Assembly: GCF_001898315.1 (NCBI RefSeq)
Contig: NZ_MKTQ01000019.1
Location: forward strand, 1 to 53,107
Origin: Microbacterium sp. 70-16
GTDB taxonomy: Bacteria > Actinomycetota > Actinomycetes > Actinomycetales > Microbacteriaceae
Direction: 5' to 3'
DNA: 53,107 nt
Below the pieces are notes generated by a model. The model was not told where the DNA came from, searched no databases, and saw nothing but the letters and a program-made list of their open reading frames with translations. Each line of letters starts with the position of its first letter. Position 1 is the first letter of the stretch. Shown in pieces: positions 1-8,006 of the stretch. Position numbers and translations under genes: made by a program.

Positions 1-23
1 TCACCACCAACGACCACCCACGT

Positions 24-64
24 GTCACCGATGTCCTGATACAGATTCGTCACCGATGTCCTGA
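24..64. repeat. 16-bp direct repeat, possible end of an IS481-type element
   Basis: The word GTCACCGATGTCCTGA occurs at 24-39 and again at 49-64, 25 bp apart. From memory, GATGTCCTGA-type words mark the termini of IS481-family elements in actinobacteria, so the left edge of the window may be the end of such an insertion. No transposase lies inside the window, so this is only a suggestion. Confidence 0.35.
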
Positions 65-83
65 GACATGACATGGCGAAACG

Positions 84-136
84 AAGGGCAAGCTCGACGC
101 GAAAAGGGCAAGCTCGGCGCAAGAAGGGCAAGCTCG
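84..136. repeat. three 13-bp repeats at exact 20-bp period
   Basis: AAGGGCAAGCTCG occurs at 84-96, 104-116 and 124-136, always 20 bp apart, with loosely similar spacers. The array lies just beyond the stop codon of folD. I see no hairpin in it, so it is not an obvious terminator. The regular spacing of about two helical turns resembles binding-site arrays, but function is unknown. Confidence 0.7.
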
Positions 137-151
137 CGAGACGGCGCCGAT

Positions 152-1033
152 TCAGCCCGCGGCGCGCTCGGCGGCCTCGACCACGTTCGTGAGCAGCAGC
201 GCGACGGTCATCGGGCCGACACCACCAGGGTTCGGCGACAGGTATCCCGCGACCTCGGCGACGTCGGGGGCGACGTCGCCGAAGACGCGCGTCTTGCCGG
301 TCTCGGGGTCGGTCTCGCGCGTGACGCCCACGTCGAGCACGGCGGCGCCGGGCTTGACGTCGGCTGCCGTGACGAGGTGCTTGACCCCGGCCGCCGCGAC
401 GATGACGTCGGCCTGGCGCAGGTACTGCGCCGCGTCGACCGTGCCGGTGTGCGTCAGCGTCACGGTCGCGTTGTACTCGCGGCGCGTCAGCAGCAGTCCG
501 ATCGACCGCCCGATCGTGACGCCACGGCCGACGACGACGACGTGTTTGCCGTTGAGGTCGTACCCATTGCGCACGAGCAGTTCGATCACACCGCGCGGCG
601 TGCACGGCAGCGGCGAGGTGATCGGCGCGTTGACGTTCAGCACGAGGCGACCGAGGTTGGTCGGGTGCAGGCCGTCGGCATCCTTGTCAGGGTCGATCCG
701 TTCGAGGATCGCATCGGTGTCGAGGTGCTTCGGCAGCGGCAGCTGCACGATGTACCCGTGGCAGGCCGGGTCGGCGTTGAGCGCGTCGATCGCCGCCTCG
801 ACCTCGGCCTGCGTCGACTCGGCCGGCAGCTCGACCTGGATCGAGTTCATGCCGACCGCTTCGGACTGCCGGTGCTTCATGCCGACGTACAGCTGCGAGG
901 CCGGGTCAGCACCCACGAGCACGGTCGCGATGCCCGGGACGACGCCCCGGGCCTTCAGCGCCGCGACGCGCTCGGTGAGCTCCTCAGCGATCGCCGCGGC
1001 GGCAGCCCGGCCGTCAAGACGGATCGCCGTCAC
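152..1033 (-). CDS. folD: bifunctional methylenetetrahydrofolate dehydrogenase / methenyltetrahydrofolate cyclohydrolase
   Basis: FolD interconverts 5,10-methylene-, 5,10-methenyl- and 10-formyl-tetrahydrofolate with NADP, in the cytosol. The 293-aa protein has the usual length. It shows the substrate-side [14 protein letters not shown] segment, with the conserved Tyr and Lys, near residue 50. The motif [14 protein letters not shown] lies near residue 98, and the Rossmann segment [15 protein letters not shown] near residue 165. It ends with [15 protein letters not shown], the family C-terminal signature. The start is GTG at 1033, overlapping the glyA stop by four bases (GTGA), so it is translationally coupled to glyA. 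SHMT makes the methylene-THF that FolD uses, so the operon is functionally coherent. Identification is firm. Confidence 0.97.
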   Translation of the reverse strand: MTAIRLDGRAAAAAIAEELTERVAALKARGVVPGIATVLVGADPASQLYVGMKHRQSEAVGMNSIQVELPAESTQAEVEAAIDALNADPACHGYIVQLPLPKHLDTDAILERIDPDKDADGLHPTNLGRLVLNVNAPITSPLPCTPRGVIELLVRNGYDLNGKHVVVVGRGVTIGRSIGLLLTRREYNATVTLTHTGTVDAAQYLRQADVIVAAAGVKHLVTAADVKPGAAVLDVGVTRETDPETGKTRVFGDVAPDVAEVAGYLSPNPGGVGPMTVALLLTNVVEAAERAAG

Positions 1034-2313
1034 TGCTGCAGCCCGGGGTAGAGCGGGAATGCCGCGGTCAGGGCGGCCACACGGGCACGCAGCGCCGAGA
1101 GATCGGCGCCGTCGGCGCCGCCCACGAGCGCGAGCGCGATGATGTCTGCGACCTCGGTGAACTCGGCGTCGCCGAAGCCGCGGGTCGCGAGCGCGGGCGT
1201 GCCGATGCGCAGACCCGACGTGACCATCGGCGGGCGCGGGTCGTTCGGAACGGCGTTGCGGTTGACCGTGATGTGGATCTCGTGCAGCAGGTCTTCGGCC
1301 TGCTTGCCGTCGATCGCGGCGTCACGCAGGTCGACGAGCACGAGGTGCACGTCGGTGCCGCCGGAGCGCACGGCGATCCCGGCATCCACGACGTCTTGCT
1401 GCGACAGCCGGTCGGCCAGCAGTGCCGCACCGCGCACGACGCGCTCCTGACGCTCCTTGAACTCGGGCGTCGCGGCGAGCTTGAACGCGGTCGCCTTCGC
1501 GGCGATCACGTGCATGAGCGGGCCACCCTGCTGCCCCGGGAAGACGGCTGAGTTGATCTTCTTCGCGATGTCGGCGTCGTTCGTCAGGATGAAGCCCGAG
1601 CGCGGGCCGCCGATCGTCTTGTGCACAGTCGACGACACGACGTGCGCGTGCGGCACGGGCGACGGGTGCAGGCCCGCCGCGACGAGGCCCGCGAAGTGCG
1701 CCATGTCGACCCACAGCAGCGCGCCGACCTTGTCGGCGATCTCGCGGAAGCGTGCGAAGTCGAGCTGACGGGGGTAGGCCGACCAGCCCGCGATGATGAC
1801 CTTGGGCGAGTGCTCGACGGCGAGGCGCTCGACCTCGTCCATGTCGATCGTCGAGGTTTCGGGGTTCACGCCGTACGCGACGATGTTGTAGAGCCGGCCC
1901 GAGAAGTTGATCTTCATGCCGTGCGTCAGGTGCCCGCCGTGGTCGAGCGAGAGGCCGAGCAGCGTGTCGCCGGGGCGGGCGATCGCGTGCAGGACAGCGG
2001 CATTGGCGGATGCCCCGGAGTGCGGCTGCACGTTCGCGAACTCGGCCCCGAACAGCGCCTTCGCGCGCTCGATCGCGAGCTCCTCGGCGACGTCGACCTC
2101 TTCGCAGCCGCCGTAGTAACGGCGGCCGGGGTAGCCCTCGGCGTACTTGTTCGTCAGCACCGAGCCCTGCGACTGCAGCACCGAGACGGGGACGAAGTTC
2201 TCGGAGGCGATCATCTCGAGGTAGCCGCGCTGACGCTCGAGCTCGCGCTCGAGCACCTGTGCGATCTCGGGGTCGACCTCGGCGAGCGGGGCGTTGAAGT
2301 AGGGATCGGTCAT
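1030..2313 (-). CDS. glyA: serine hydroxymethyltransferase
   Basis: This PLP enzyme converts serine and tetrahydrofolate to glycine and methylene-THF. The protein is 427 aa from ATG 2313, beginning [19 protein letters not shown]. The open frame runs about 49 codons further upstream, but that part looks non-coding, and a CAGGAGA ribosome site sits before 2313. Seen motifs are the IASENFVP and [13 protein letters not shown] segments near residues 30-60, and the PLP lysine region [13 protein letters not shown] near residue 235. The more common family form there is TTHKTLRGPRGG, so this is a mild variant. folD follows with a 4-bp overlap. Confidence 0.97.
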   Translation of the reverse strand: MTDPYFNAPLAEVDPEIAQVLERELERQRGYLEMIASENFVPVSVLQSQGSVLTNKYAEGYPGRRYYGGCEEVDVAEELAIERAKALFGAEFANVQPHSGASANAAVLHAIARPGDTLLGLSLDHGGHLTHGMKINFSGRLYNIVAYGVNPETSTIDMDEVERLAVEHSPKVIIAGWSAYPRQLDFARFREIADKVGALLWVDMAHFAGLVAAGLHPSPVPHAHVVSSTVHKTIGGPRSGFILTNDADIAKKINSAVFPGQQGGPLMHVIAAKATAFKLAATPEFKERQERVVRGAALLADRLSQQDVVDAGIAVRSGGTDVHLVLVDLRDAAIDGKQAEDLLHEIHITVNRNAVPNDPRPPMVTSGLRIGTPALATRGFGDAEFTEVADIIALALVGGADGADLSALRARVAALTAAFPLYPGLQQ

Positions 2314-2501
2314 GATGGCTGCATCTCCTGGGTCACGAGGCGGACGGATGTCCCATCGCGGCGCCGGCCGAGACCGATTCGCCGCATATGGAAGCGTACC
2401 GAGGCCTCGACCCAGGCGAACGGTCGATTGCCGATTGGTCGCTCCCCGGTGGTGACCCACCTCAACGCCAGTTGCGACGAGATGAGCATATCGGATGCCG
2501 C

Positions 2502-2507
2502 TATGCT
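2502..2507 (+). promoter_or_regulatory. candidate -10 box for the hexosaminidase-nagA operon
   Basis: TATGCT lies about 15 bp before the operator-like palindrome and 72 bp before the GTG start. No convincing -35 element stands at the usual distance; TTGCGA at 2472 is too far away. If this box is used, transcription would start inside or next to the operator, so a bound repressor would block it. Confidence 0.3.
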
Positions 2508-2519
2508 GGCGACATCCGA

Positions 2520-2540
2520 TTTGTTAGGACTCCTTACATC
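2520..2540 (+). promoter_or_regulatory. ROK-type operator in front of the hexosaminidase-nagA operon
   Basis: The core GTTAGGACTCCTTAC (2523-2537) is an imperfect palindrome with six of seven arm positions matching. Nearly the same core, GTTAGTAGACCTTAC, lies directly in front of the ROK repressor gene at 15832-15846, with a weaker copy at 15877-15897. ROK repressors bind AT-containing palindromes of this general type, so I infer that the repressor at 14652-15827 controls this operon. Confidence 0.6.
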
Positions 2541-2578
2541 AAGCGATCCGCTGCCGCACCGCTCAGAATGGAGACACC

Positions 2579-4135
2579 GTGACAACCCCCACTGTCGTCC
2601 CCGCGCCCGCGTCCATTGAGGCGTCGGGGGAAGCGACGTTCGCCCTCACCGCTGGGGCGGAGATCGTCGGCGACGCTGACGCGTGCACGGTGCTGCGCGA
2701 GCTCATCGCGGTGCGGACCGGCTCCGGCCGCTCGACAAGCTCGGGGACCAAGCCAAGCGCGCCGACGAGCGGCACCATCGCGCTCGTGATCGAGCCGGGC
2801 GGCGCTCCCGAATCGTACCGCGTCGAGGTCACCGCGGCGTCCGTCCGAGTCTCCGGCGCCGACGCGGCAGGGCTGTTCTACGCCGTGCAGACGCTCGGCC
2901 AACTGATCGAACGCGCCCCGGACGACACCGGCTGGCAGATCCCCGCCATCAAGATCGCGGATGCCCCGCGGTTCGCCTACCGCGGCGTGATGCTCGACGT
3001 CGCCCGCCACTTTCACGGCGTCGACACGGTGGAGGCGTACATCGACCGGGCATCCGCCCTCAAGTTCAACCACCTGCACCTGCACCTGACCGATGACCAG
3101 GGCTGGCGCCTGCAGCTGCGCTCACGGCCGGTGCTCACCGAGAAGGCCTCGGCGACCGCCGCTTTCGGCGACCCCGGTGGCTTCTACACGCAGGACGACT
3201 ACCGCGAGATCATCGCGTATGCCGCCGCGCACCACATGACGGTCGTCCCCGAGATCGATCTGCCCGGGCACACGCACGCGGTATCGCTCGCGTATCCCGA
3301 GCTGTCTGAGCAACCCGTGCTGAGCGAGCAGATCCGGCAGACGACGCACGACTTCGGCGGCCAACTGCCCGTCAACGGGGTGCCGTACGAGAGCGTCGCG
3401 GTCGGCTTCTCATCGCTGAAGATCCATGATGAGCGCACGTACGCGTTCCTGGCTGACGTGCTGGGCGAGCTCGCTGAGCTGACCCCAGGCCGGTACCTGC
3501 ACGTCGGCGGTGACGAAGCGCTCGGCACGCCCGCCGCCGACTACGAGCTGTTCCTGCAGCGCGTGACCGACCTCGTCGCCGGGCTCGGCAAGATCCCTGT
3601 CGCGTGGCACGAGGCGGGCGCCGCCGCGCGACTCGCCCCCGGCACCGTCGGCCAGTACTGGGGTTTCGTGATGCCCACCGGCGGCGCCGACGACAAGGCA
3701 CGCGCGTTCATCGAACGCGGCGCGCAACTGATCCTGTCGCCCGCCGACGCGATCTACCTCGACATGAAGTTCGACGCGGATGCCCCGCTGGGCCTCACCT
3801 GGGCGGGCGTGACGCGCGTGCGCCGGGCGTATGAATGGGACCCCGCGACGGTCATCGAGGGTGTGACCGACGCGGGCATCCTGGGCGTCGAAGCGCCCCT
3901 GTGGTCGGAGACGGCGCGCAGCCTCGCCGACATCGACGCGCTCGCGTTCCCCCGCATCGCCGCCGCCGCCGAGGCGGCGTGGTCGCCCGCCCTCGGCACG
4001 AGCCCGCTGCGCACGTGGGACTCGTTCGCCGCCCGCGTCGGCGCGCTCGGCCCCCTGTGGACCAGCCAGGGCATCGGCTTCACTCCCCTGCCGGAGATCG
4101 CCTGGGGCGCCACCGCGAGAGAATCGACACCATGA
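2579..4135 (+). CDS. intracellular family GH20 beta-N-acetylhexosaminidase
   Basis: It hydrolyses terminal beta-linked GlcNAc, releasing GlcNAc for the enzymes encoded nearby. The 518-aa protein has no signal peptide, so it should act on imported chitobiose or other disaccharides. The N-terminal GH20b-like domain spans about residues 5-125. The barrel begins at RFAYRGVMLDVARHF (131-145), and the catalytic Asp-Glu pair is in HVGGDE (D312, E313). The GTG start at 2579 follows a GGAGA site. The stop overlaps nagA (ATGA), which makes a two-gene operon. Residues 46-66 form an odd Ser/Thr/Gly-rich insertion whose DNA resembles a dispersed actinobacterial repeat (see findings). Confidence 0.93.
   Translation: MTTPTVVPAPASIEASGEATFALTAGAEIVGDADACTVLRELIAVRTGSGRSTSSGTKPSAPTSGTIALVIEPGGAPESYRVEVTAASVRVSGADAAGLFYAVQTLGQLIERAPDDTGWQIPAIKIADAPRFAYRGVMLDVARHFHGVDTVEAYIDRASALKFNHLHLHLTDDQGWRLQLRSRPVLTEKASATAAFGDPGGFYTQDDYREIIAYAAAHHMTVVPEIDLPGHTHAVSLAYPELSEQPVLSEQIRQTTHDFGGQLPVNGVPYESVAVGFSSLKIHDERTYAFLADVLGELAELTPGRYLHVGGDEALGTPAADYELFLQRVTDLVAGLGKIPVAWHEAGAAARLAPGTVGQYWGFVMPTGGADDKARAFIERGAQLILSPADAIYLDMKFDADAPLGLTWAGVTRVRRAYEWDPATVIEGVTDAGILGVEAPLWSETARSLADIDALAFPRIAAAAEAAWSPALGTSPLRTWDSFAARVGALGPLWTSQGIGFTPLPEIAWGATARESTP
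2725..2751. repeat. dispersed-repeat-like segment embedded in the hexosaminidase gene
   Basis: The core CGACAAGCTCGGGGACC (2733-2749) closely resembles a short repeat I remember from actinobacterial intergenic regions (CGACAAGCTCAGGGACC). Here it is read in frame and gives a GSGRSTSSGTK-like loop at about residues 48-58. Length stays a multiple of three. The link to that repeat is from memory and needs a genome-wide search. Confidence 0.4.
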
Positions 4136-5268
4136 CCACCGTCCTGCACTCGGTCCGCCTCGTCGATGAAGGTCGCGTCACGGAGGATGCCTGGGTCGCC
4201 TTCGCCGACGGCGTCGTTCTGCGCACCGGCACGGGCGACGGCTGGCGGGCGCTCCCCGCGGGCGACGCGATCGACGCCGCGGGCGCGTATCTGACGCCCG
4301 GCTTCATCGACATCCACGGGCACGGCGGGGCAGGCGCCTCGTTCGACGACGGCGCCGACGCGATCCACGCGGCCCGCGCGCTGCACCGCGCGCACGGCAC
4401 GACACGCGCCGTGCTCTCGCTCGTGACCGCATCGATAGACGATCTGGCCGAGCGGGTCGGCCTCGTCGCCGACCTCGCGCAGCGCGACGCGACGATCCTC
4501 GGCTCACATCTCGAGGGCCCGTTCCTCGATGTCGCGCACAAGGGTGCGCACACCGAGGGACTGCTGCGGGCACCGGATGCCACGTCGATCGCCCGTCTGC
4601 TCGACGCGGGCCGCGGCACGGTCCGCCAGGTCACGCTCGCACCCGAGCTGCCCGGCGGTCTCGACGCCGTCGCGCAGTTCGTCGCGGGCGGTGTCGCGGT
4701 CGCGGTCGGGCACACGGCGGCGACCGAGCAACAGGCATCCGCTGCGTTCGACGCCGGTGCGACGTTGCTCACACACGCGTTCAACGCGATGCCGGGCATC
4801 CATCACCGCGCACCGGGGCCGATCGTGGCGGCGATGCGCGACGATCGGGTGACGCTCGAGCTGATCGCCGACGGCGTGCACGTGCATCCCGACGTGATCG
4901 CCCTCGCGTTCGCCGGCGCGCCCGGACGCATCGCACTGATCACCGACGCGATGGCCGCCGCCGGGGCTGAAGACGGGCACTACGAGCTCGGTGGACTGTC
5001 GGTCACCGTCAGCGACGGCGTCGCTCGACTCGACGCCGACGGCGCGATCGCCGGGTCGACGCTGACGCAGGATGCCGCGCTGCGTCTCGTCGTCGCAGGC
5101 GGACGGCCGATCGCCGACGCGGTCGCGGCGCTGACGACGGTTCCCGCCCGCGCGATCGGCGCCGCGGGGCGCTACGGCAGCCTCGTGCCGGGCGCGGCCG
5201 CCGACGCGGTGCTGCTGGATGCGGGGCTGAACGTCGTCGCGGTGTGGGTCGACGGCGTGCGCGTCTGA
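4132..5268 (+). CDS. nagA: N-acetylglucosamine-6-phosphate deacetylase
   Basis: NagA converts GlcNAc-6-phosphate to glucosamine-6-phosphate and acetate, and NagB then uses the product. The 378-aa protein from ATG 4132 shows the metal-binding HGH (62-64) in GFIDIHGHGGAG and the ligand Glu128 in HLEGPF. His194 is in VGHTAAT, His215 in THAFNAM, and the catalytic Asp272 in LITDAM. The frame stays open upstream, but the ATG overlapping the hexosaminidase stop by four bases is the natural start. A strong hairpin follows the stop. All key residues are present, so function is secure. Confidence 0.96.
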   Translation: MTTVLHSVRLVDEGRVTEDAWVAFADGVVLRTGTGDGWRALPAGDAIDAAGAYLTPGFIDIHGHGGAGASFDDGADAIHAARALHRAHGTTRAVLSLVTASIDDLAERVGLVADLAQRDATILGSHLEGPFLDVAHKGAHTEGLLRAPDATSIARLLDAGRGTVRQVTLAPELPGGLDAVAQFVAGGVAVAVGHTAATEQQASAAFDAGATLLTHAFNAMPGIHHRAPGPIVAAMRDDRVTLELIADGVHVHPDVIALAFAGAPGRIALITDAMAAAGAEDGHYELGGLSVTVSDGVARLDADGAIAGSTLTQDAALRLVVAGGRPIADAVAALTTVPARAIGAAGRYGSLVPGAAADAVLLDAGLNVVAVWVDGVRV

Positions 5269-5290
5269 ACTGCTCCGGATGACGGGGTGA

Positions 5291-5327
5291 GAGCGGGGTG
5301 GCGTACGCCCCGTCCCCCACCCCGCTC
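5291..5327 (+). terminator. rho-independent-like hairpin after nagA
   Basis: GAGCGGGGTGG (5291-5301) pairs perfectly with CCACCCCGCTC (5317-5327) across a 15-nt loop, starting 22 bp after the nagA stop. There is no U tract, as is common in high-GC actinobacteria. The wider gap 5269-5664 otherwise holds the palindrome at 5414-5466 and the leader of the sigma gene. I see no gene in it. Confidence 0.6.
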
Positions 5328-5413
5328 AACCCCCAGCCCGGCACCGCGGAACCTCTCCCCCCAGAGTCGTTCCACGGCGCCCAGGCGAGGGTCCGGATCG
5401 CTCCGTCCCCCCG

Positions 5414-5466
5414 AGAACGGTGTGCGCCCTTCTGCTTCCCTCAGAGCGGAGGCGCACAACCGTTCT
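5414..5466. repeat. palindromic element (arms around AGAACGG/CCGTTCT)
   Basis: AGAACGGTGTGCGCC (5414-5428) faces GGCGCACAACCGTTCT (5451-5466). The arms match except for one extra base, with a 22-nt spacer. It is one of several long-armed palindromes in the gaps of this window and lies between the nagA terminator and the sigma-factor gene. Confidence 0.6.
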
Positions 5467-5664
5467 GATCATGAGATGACCGAGCGCACGTTCTATGACG
5501 CGAAATCGCGATCTTTTTTCGCACCCGTCGGGTGTGCCCATGCCAGCCGTGCGCCGGCGACGTCCCGCAGGGAGGACAATGGTGAGGTCACGGGCCGAAA
5601 CCGCGTCATGAAACCGACATGACGTCGTCTCTTCAGTGAGCATCTCTCCTCGAGCGGATCCCAC

Positions 5665-7554
5665 ATGGACAAACACGATCAGCCGCGCCCCGATGTCGCC
5701 GACATCGCCGACGCGGACCTCGTGCTGCGCTCGCGCGCCGGTGACAGCAGTGGATTCGGGGAACTGTGGCGGCGGCACTACCGATCAGGCATCGTCGTGG
5801 CAGGGTCGATCACGTCGAGCTTCGACGCCGACGACCTCGTGCAAGAGGCGTACACCCGCATCTACCGCTCGATCGCGGCGGGCGGTGGACCGACGGGGTC
5901 GTTCCGCGCATATCTGTTCACGGCCATCCGCAACACGGCGGCCAGCTGGGGCCGCGCGCGACGCGAGTCGAACATCGAAGAGCTCGAGTCCGTCGCCGAT
6001 CCGGATGCCGAAGCGCACGCCACGGATGACGCGCTCGATCGTGCACTGACGACACGGGCGTTCCGCAGTCTGCCGACGCGTTGGCAGGAAGTGCTCTGGT
6101 ACACCGAGATCGAGCAGATGAAGCCCGCCGAGGTGGCACCGCTGCTCGGGCTGAAGGCGACGGCTGTCGCGCAGCTCGCTTTCCGCGCCCGCGAGGGGCT
6201 GCGCGAGGCGTGGATCCAGGCGCACCTGCAGTCAGTCGCAGACGGCTCTTACCACCAGTGGACGATCGAGCGGCTCGGCGCCTATTCGCGCGGCAACCTG
6301 GGTCGACGCGACGCGGGCAAGGTCGACGCACACCTCGCCGAGTGCACGCGGTGCGCGATCGTCGCGGCGGAGGCGAAGGACGTGTCGCACCGCCTCGCGC
6401 TTGTGCTGCTTCCGCTCGTGCTCGGCGCGGGCGGCGCGACGGCGTACCTCGCCGCGCTGCAGGGCGGTGGGGTTCCCCTCACGGCTCTCGCCGGGGGTGC
6501 CGTGCCCGGCATGCCGGGCGCCGTCATGGCCGGCGCGGGTTCCGCGGGCGGCCTGACTGCGGCCGGCGCCGCGGGCGGGACGGTTGTCGGCGTCGCGACC
6601 GTCGGTAGCGCCACGGGTGGAATCGGGGCGCTTGTCGGCGTGGCGGCCGTCGTCGCGGTCGGCGGCGTCGCCGCGGCGATAGCGATCCCGCAGCTCACGT
6701 CGTCGCCCGAAGCGGCGGATGCCGCGACGCGCGATGTCGCGCAGGCCGCCGCGGGCACGCTGCCCGATGCCGTGATCGTGGACGCCGCCGACGACGGCAG
6801 TTCTCTCGTGCTGCCCGCGCCCGGCCCGACGCCGAGCGATCTGCCGATCATGCCGATGCCGCAGCCGTCGGCGACGGTGCCGAGGCCCACGCCTCAGCCG
6901 ACGCCGACGGCCGCACCGACACCCACGCTGTCGCCGACCCCCGAGCGCACCCCGACGCCGGATCCCGGGCCGTCTGCGACGCCGGAGCCGGCGGCGACCC
7001 CGGAGCCGACGGCCACGCCCGAACCCACGGCCTCGCCCGAACCGACCGCGACGCCCGAACCCACGGCGACCCCCGAACCCACGGCCACGCCCGAACCGTC
7101 TGCGACGCCCGAACCCACGGCGACCCCCGAACCCACGGCCACGCCCGAACCGACGGCCACGCCGGAACCCACGGCGACCCCCGAACCCACGGCCACGCCC
7201 GAACCGACGGCCACACCTGAGCCCACCGCCACGGCGGAACCGACCCCGACACCGGCCGAAACCCCGACGACCCCGCAGGACGAAGCGCCGACGCTCGTGG
7301 GATCCCCCACGCTCGCGATCGGGTCAGACGTGACCACCACGATCCAGCTCGCCGGAACACCCGGTGAGACGGTCGTCGTCACCTTCACCGGGCTCCTCTC
7401 GGGCTCGCGCCCGGTGGCGCAAGCGACGGTCGGCGACGACGGCACCGTGTCGGTCGCGTTCACGGTGACACTCACCCAGTACATCTTCGGAACGGCGCAG
7501 GTCTCCTACCTTGTGGACGGTGCCGCATCCTCCACCTCGACGCCGATCTGGTGA
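5665..7554 (+). CDS. ECF sigma factor fused to a zinc-finger, membrane and Pro/Thr-stalk tail
   Basis: The 629-aa protein starts as an ECF sigma factor. The sigma-2 domain spans about residues 20-105, with DADDLVQEAYTRIYRS and AYLFTAIRNTAASW. The sigma-4 domain spans about 125-185 (LPTRWQEVLWYTEIEQMKPAEVAPLLG). A putative anti-sigma-type zinc finger, with H223, C227 and C230 in HLAECTRC, lies at about 200-232. Two hydrophobic stretches follow (243-264 and 320-342), then a TPEPTA-type repeat stalk (about 400-530) and a 90-residue tail rich in beta-type residues. I infer a membrane-tethered, self-inhibited sigma factor whose outer part senses the envelope. If the two hydrophobic stretches both span, the tail would return inside; if only one spans, it is outside. 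ECF groups with long membrane C-termini are known in actinobacteria, but their release mechanism is poorly understood. The target is unknown. Confidence 0.85.
   Translation: MDKHDQPRPDVADIADADLVLRSRAGDSSGFGELWRRHYRSGIVVAGSITSSFDADDLVQEAYTRIYRSIAAGGGPTGSFRAYLFTAIRNTAASWGRARRESNIEELESVADPDAEAHATDDALDRALTTRAFRSLPTRWQEVLWYTEIEQMKPAEVAPLLGLKATAVAQLAFRAREGLREAWIQAHLQSVADGSYHQWTIERLGAYSRGNLGRRDAGKVDAHLAECTRCAIVAAEAKDVSHRLALVLLPLVLGAGGATAYLAALQGGGVPLTALAGGAVPGMPGAVMAGAGSAGGLTAAGAAGGTVVGVATVGSATGGIGALVGVAAVVAVGGVAAAIAIPQLTSSPEAADAATRDVAQAAAGTLPDAVIVDAADDGSSLVLPAPGPTPSDLPIMPMPQPSATVPRPTPQPTPTAAPTPTLSPTPERTPTPDPGPSATPEPAATPEPTATPEPTASPEPTATPEPTATPEPTATPEPSATPEPTATPEPTATPEPTATPEPTATPEPTATPEPTATPEPTATAEPTPTPAETPTTPQDEAPTLVGSPTLAIGSDVTTTIQLAGTPGETVVVTFTGLLSGSRPVAQATVGDDGTVSVAFTVTLTQYIFGTAQVSYLVDGAASSTSTPIW
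6960..7262 (+). repeat. in-frame TPEPTA repeat region
   Basis: About 300 bp of near-identical 18-bp units encode repeated TPEPTA, with occasional Ser or Ala substitutions. Proline-threonine stalks of this type usually span the cell wall. The repetition makes the tract prone to length change and to assembly error. Confidence 0.9.
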
Positions 7555-7592
7555 GCTCCGGCATCCGTCATCGCCCCGCGTAGACTGGGAAC

Positions 7593-8006
7593 ATGGCCGA
7601 TCTGCCCCCTGTCCGCCCGAGCGCGCCCGAGCAGCCCGCACCGCTGCCTGCGTCGCTGCCCGCGGGCACGCGTCCGGCGCTGGATGCCGTCGACGTGCTC
7701 GCGTTCCTGTGCGAGCTGTTCGCATTCGCGACCCTCGCGGTCTGGGGCTTCACCGCGTGGCCGTTCCCGTGGAACATCGTGGCGGGCATCGGCGCTCCGC
7801 TGATCGCAATCCTGCTGTGGGCGCTGTTCGTCTCGCCGCGCGCCGTGATCCGCGTGCATCCGTTCGTGCGTGCGCTGGTCGAACTGCTCGTCTACGCGTC
7901 GGCGACGATCGTGTGGTGGACCAGCGGCAGCGCCTGGATCGGTCTCGGATTCGCCGTCGTCGCCGTCGCCGTGGGCCTCGTCGCAGGACGCCGCCGCCTG
8001 GCATGA
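7593..8006 (+). CDS. DUF2568 (YrdB-like) small membrane protein
   Basis: The 137-aa protein has a Pro-rich cytoplasmic N-terminus (residues 1-30) and four hydrophobic segments, at about 32-51, 53-76, 90-108 and 111-130. The pattern LCELFAFATLAVWGF followed by WNIVAGIGAPLIAILLWALFVSPRAV matches the DUF2568/YrdB family, whose function is unknown. The stop overlaps the start of the oxidoreductase gene by four bases, so the two are co-translated, but a functional link is unproven. Confidence 0.8.
   Translation: MADLPPVRPSAPEQPAPLPASLPAGTRPALDAVDVLAFLCELFAFATLAVWGFTAWPFPWNIVAGIGAPLIAILLWALFVSPRAVIRVHPFVRALVELLVYASATIVWWTSGSAWIGLGFAVVAVAVGLVAGRRRLA

Noticed and set aside
41..1142. Plus-strand frames opposite folD
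   Set aside because: The minus strand has a complete FolD with family motifs; the plus frames show only low-complexity Arg/Ala/Val sequence.
5510..5545. T-rich run plus GCACCC/GGGTG stem as a terminator
   Set aside because: The T run precedes the stem on the plus strand and becomes an A run after it on the minus strand, so neither orientation gives stem followed by U.
5597..5626. GAAACC and CGTC boxes as an ECF-type autoregulated promoter of the sigma gene
   Set aside because: The spacing of about 20 bp is longer than the usual 16-17, and other GAAACC/CGTC pairings fit worse; too weak to list as a promoter.
6960..7262. Possible CRISPR-like array
   Set aside because: The 18-bp units are contiguous, in frame and without unique spacers; they encode a Pro/Thr stalk. 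No cas genes are present.
6894..7484. Minus-strand open frame with VAVGSG repeats opposite the sigma-factor gene
   Set aside because: It is the reverse reading of the TPEPTA stalk. The plus frame carries sigma-factor domains and is continuous with them, so the minus frame is a shadow.
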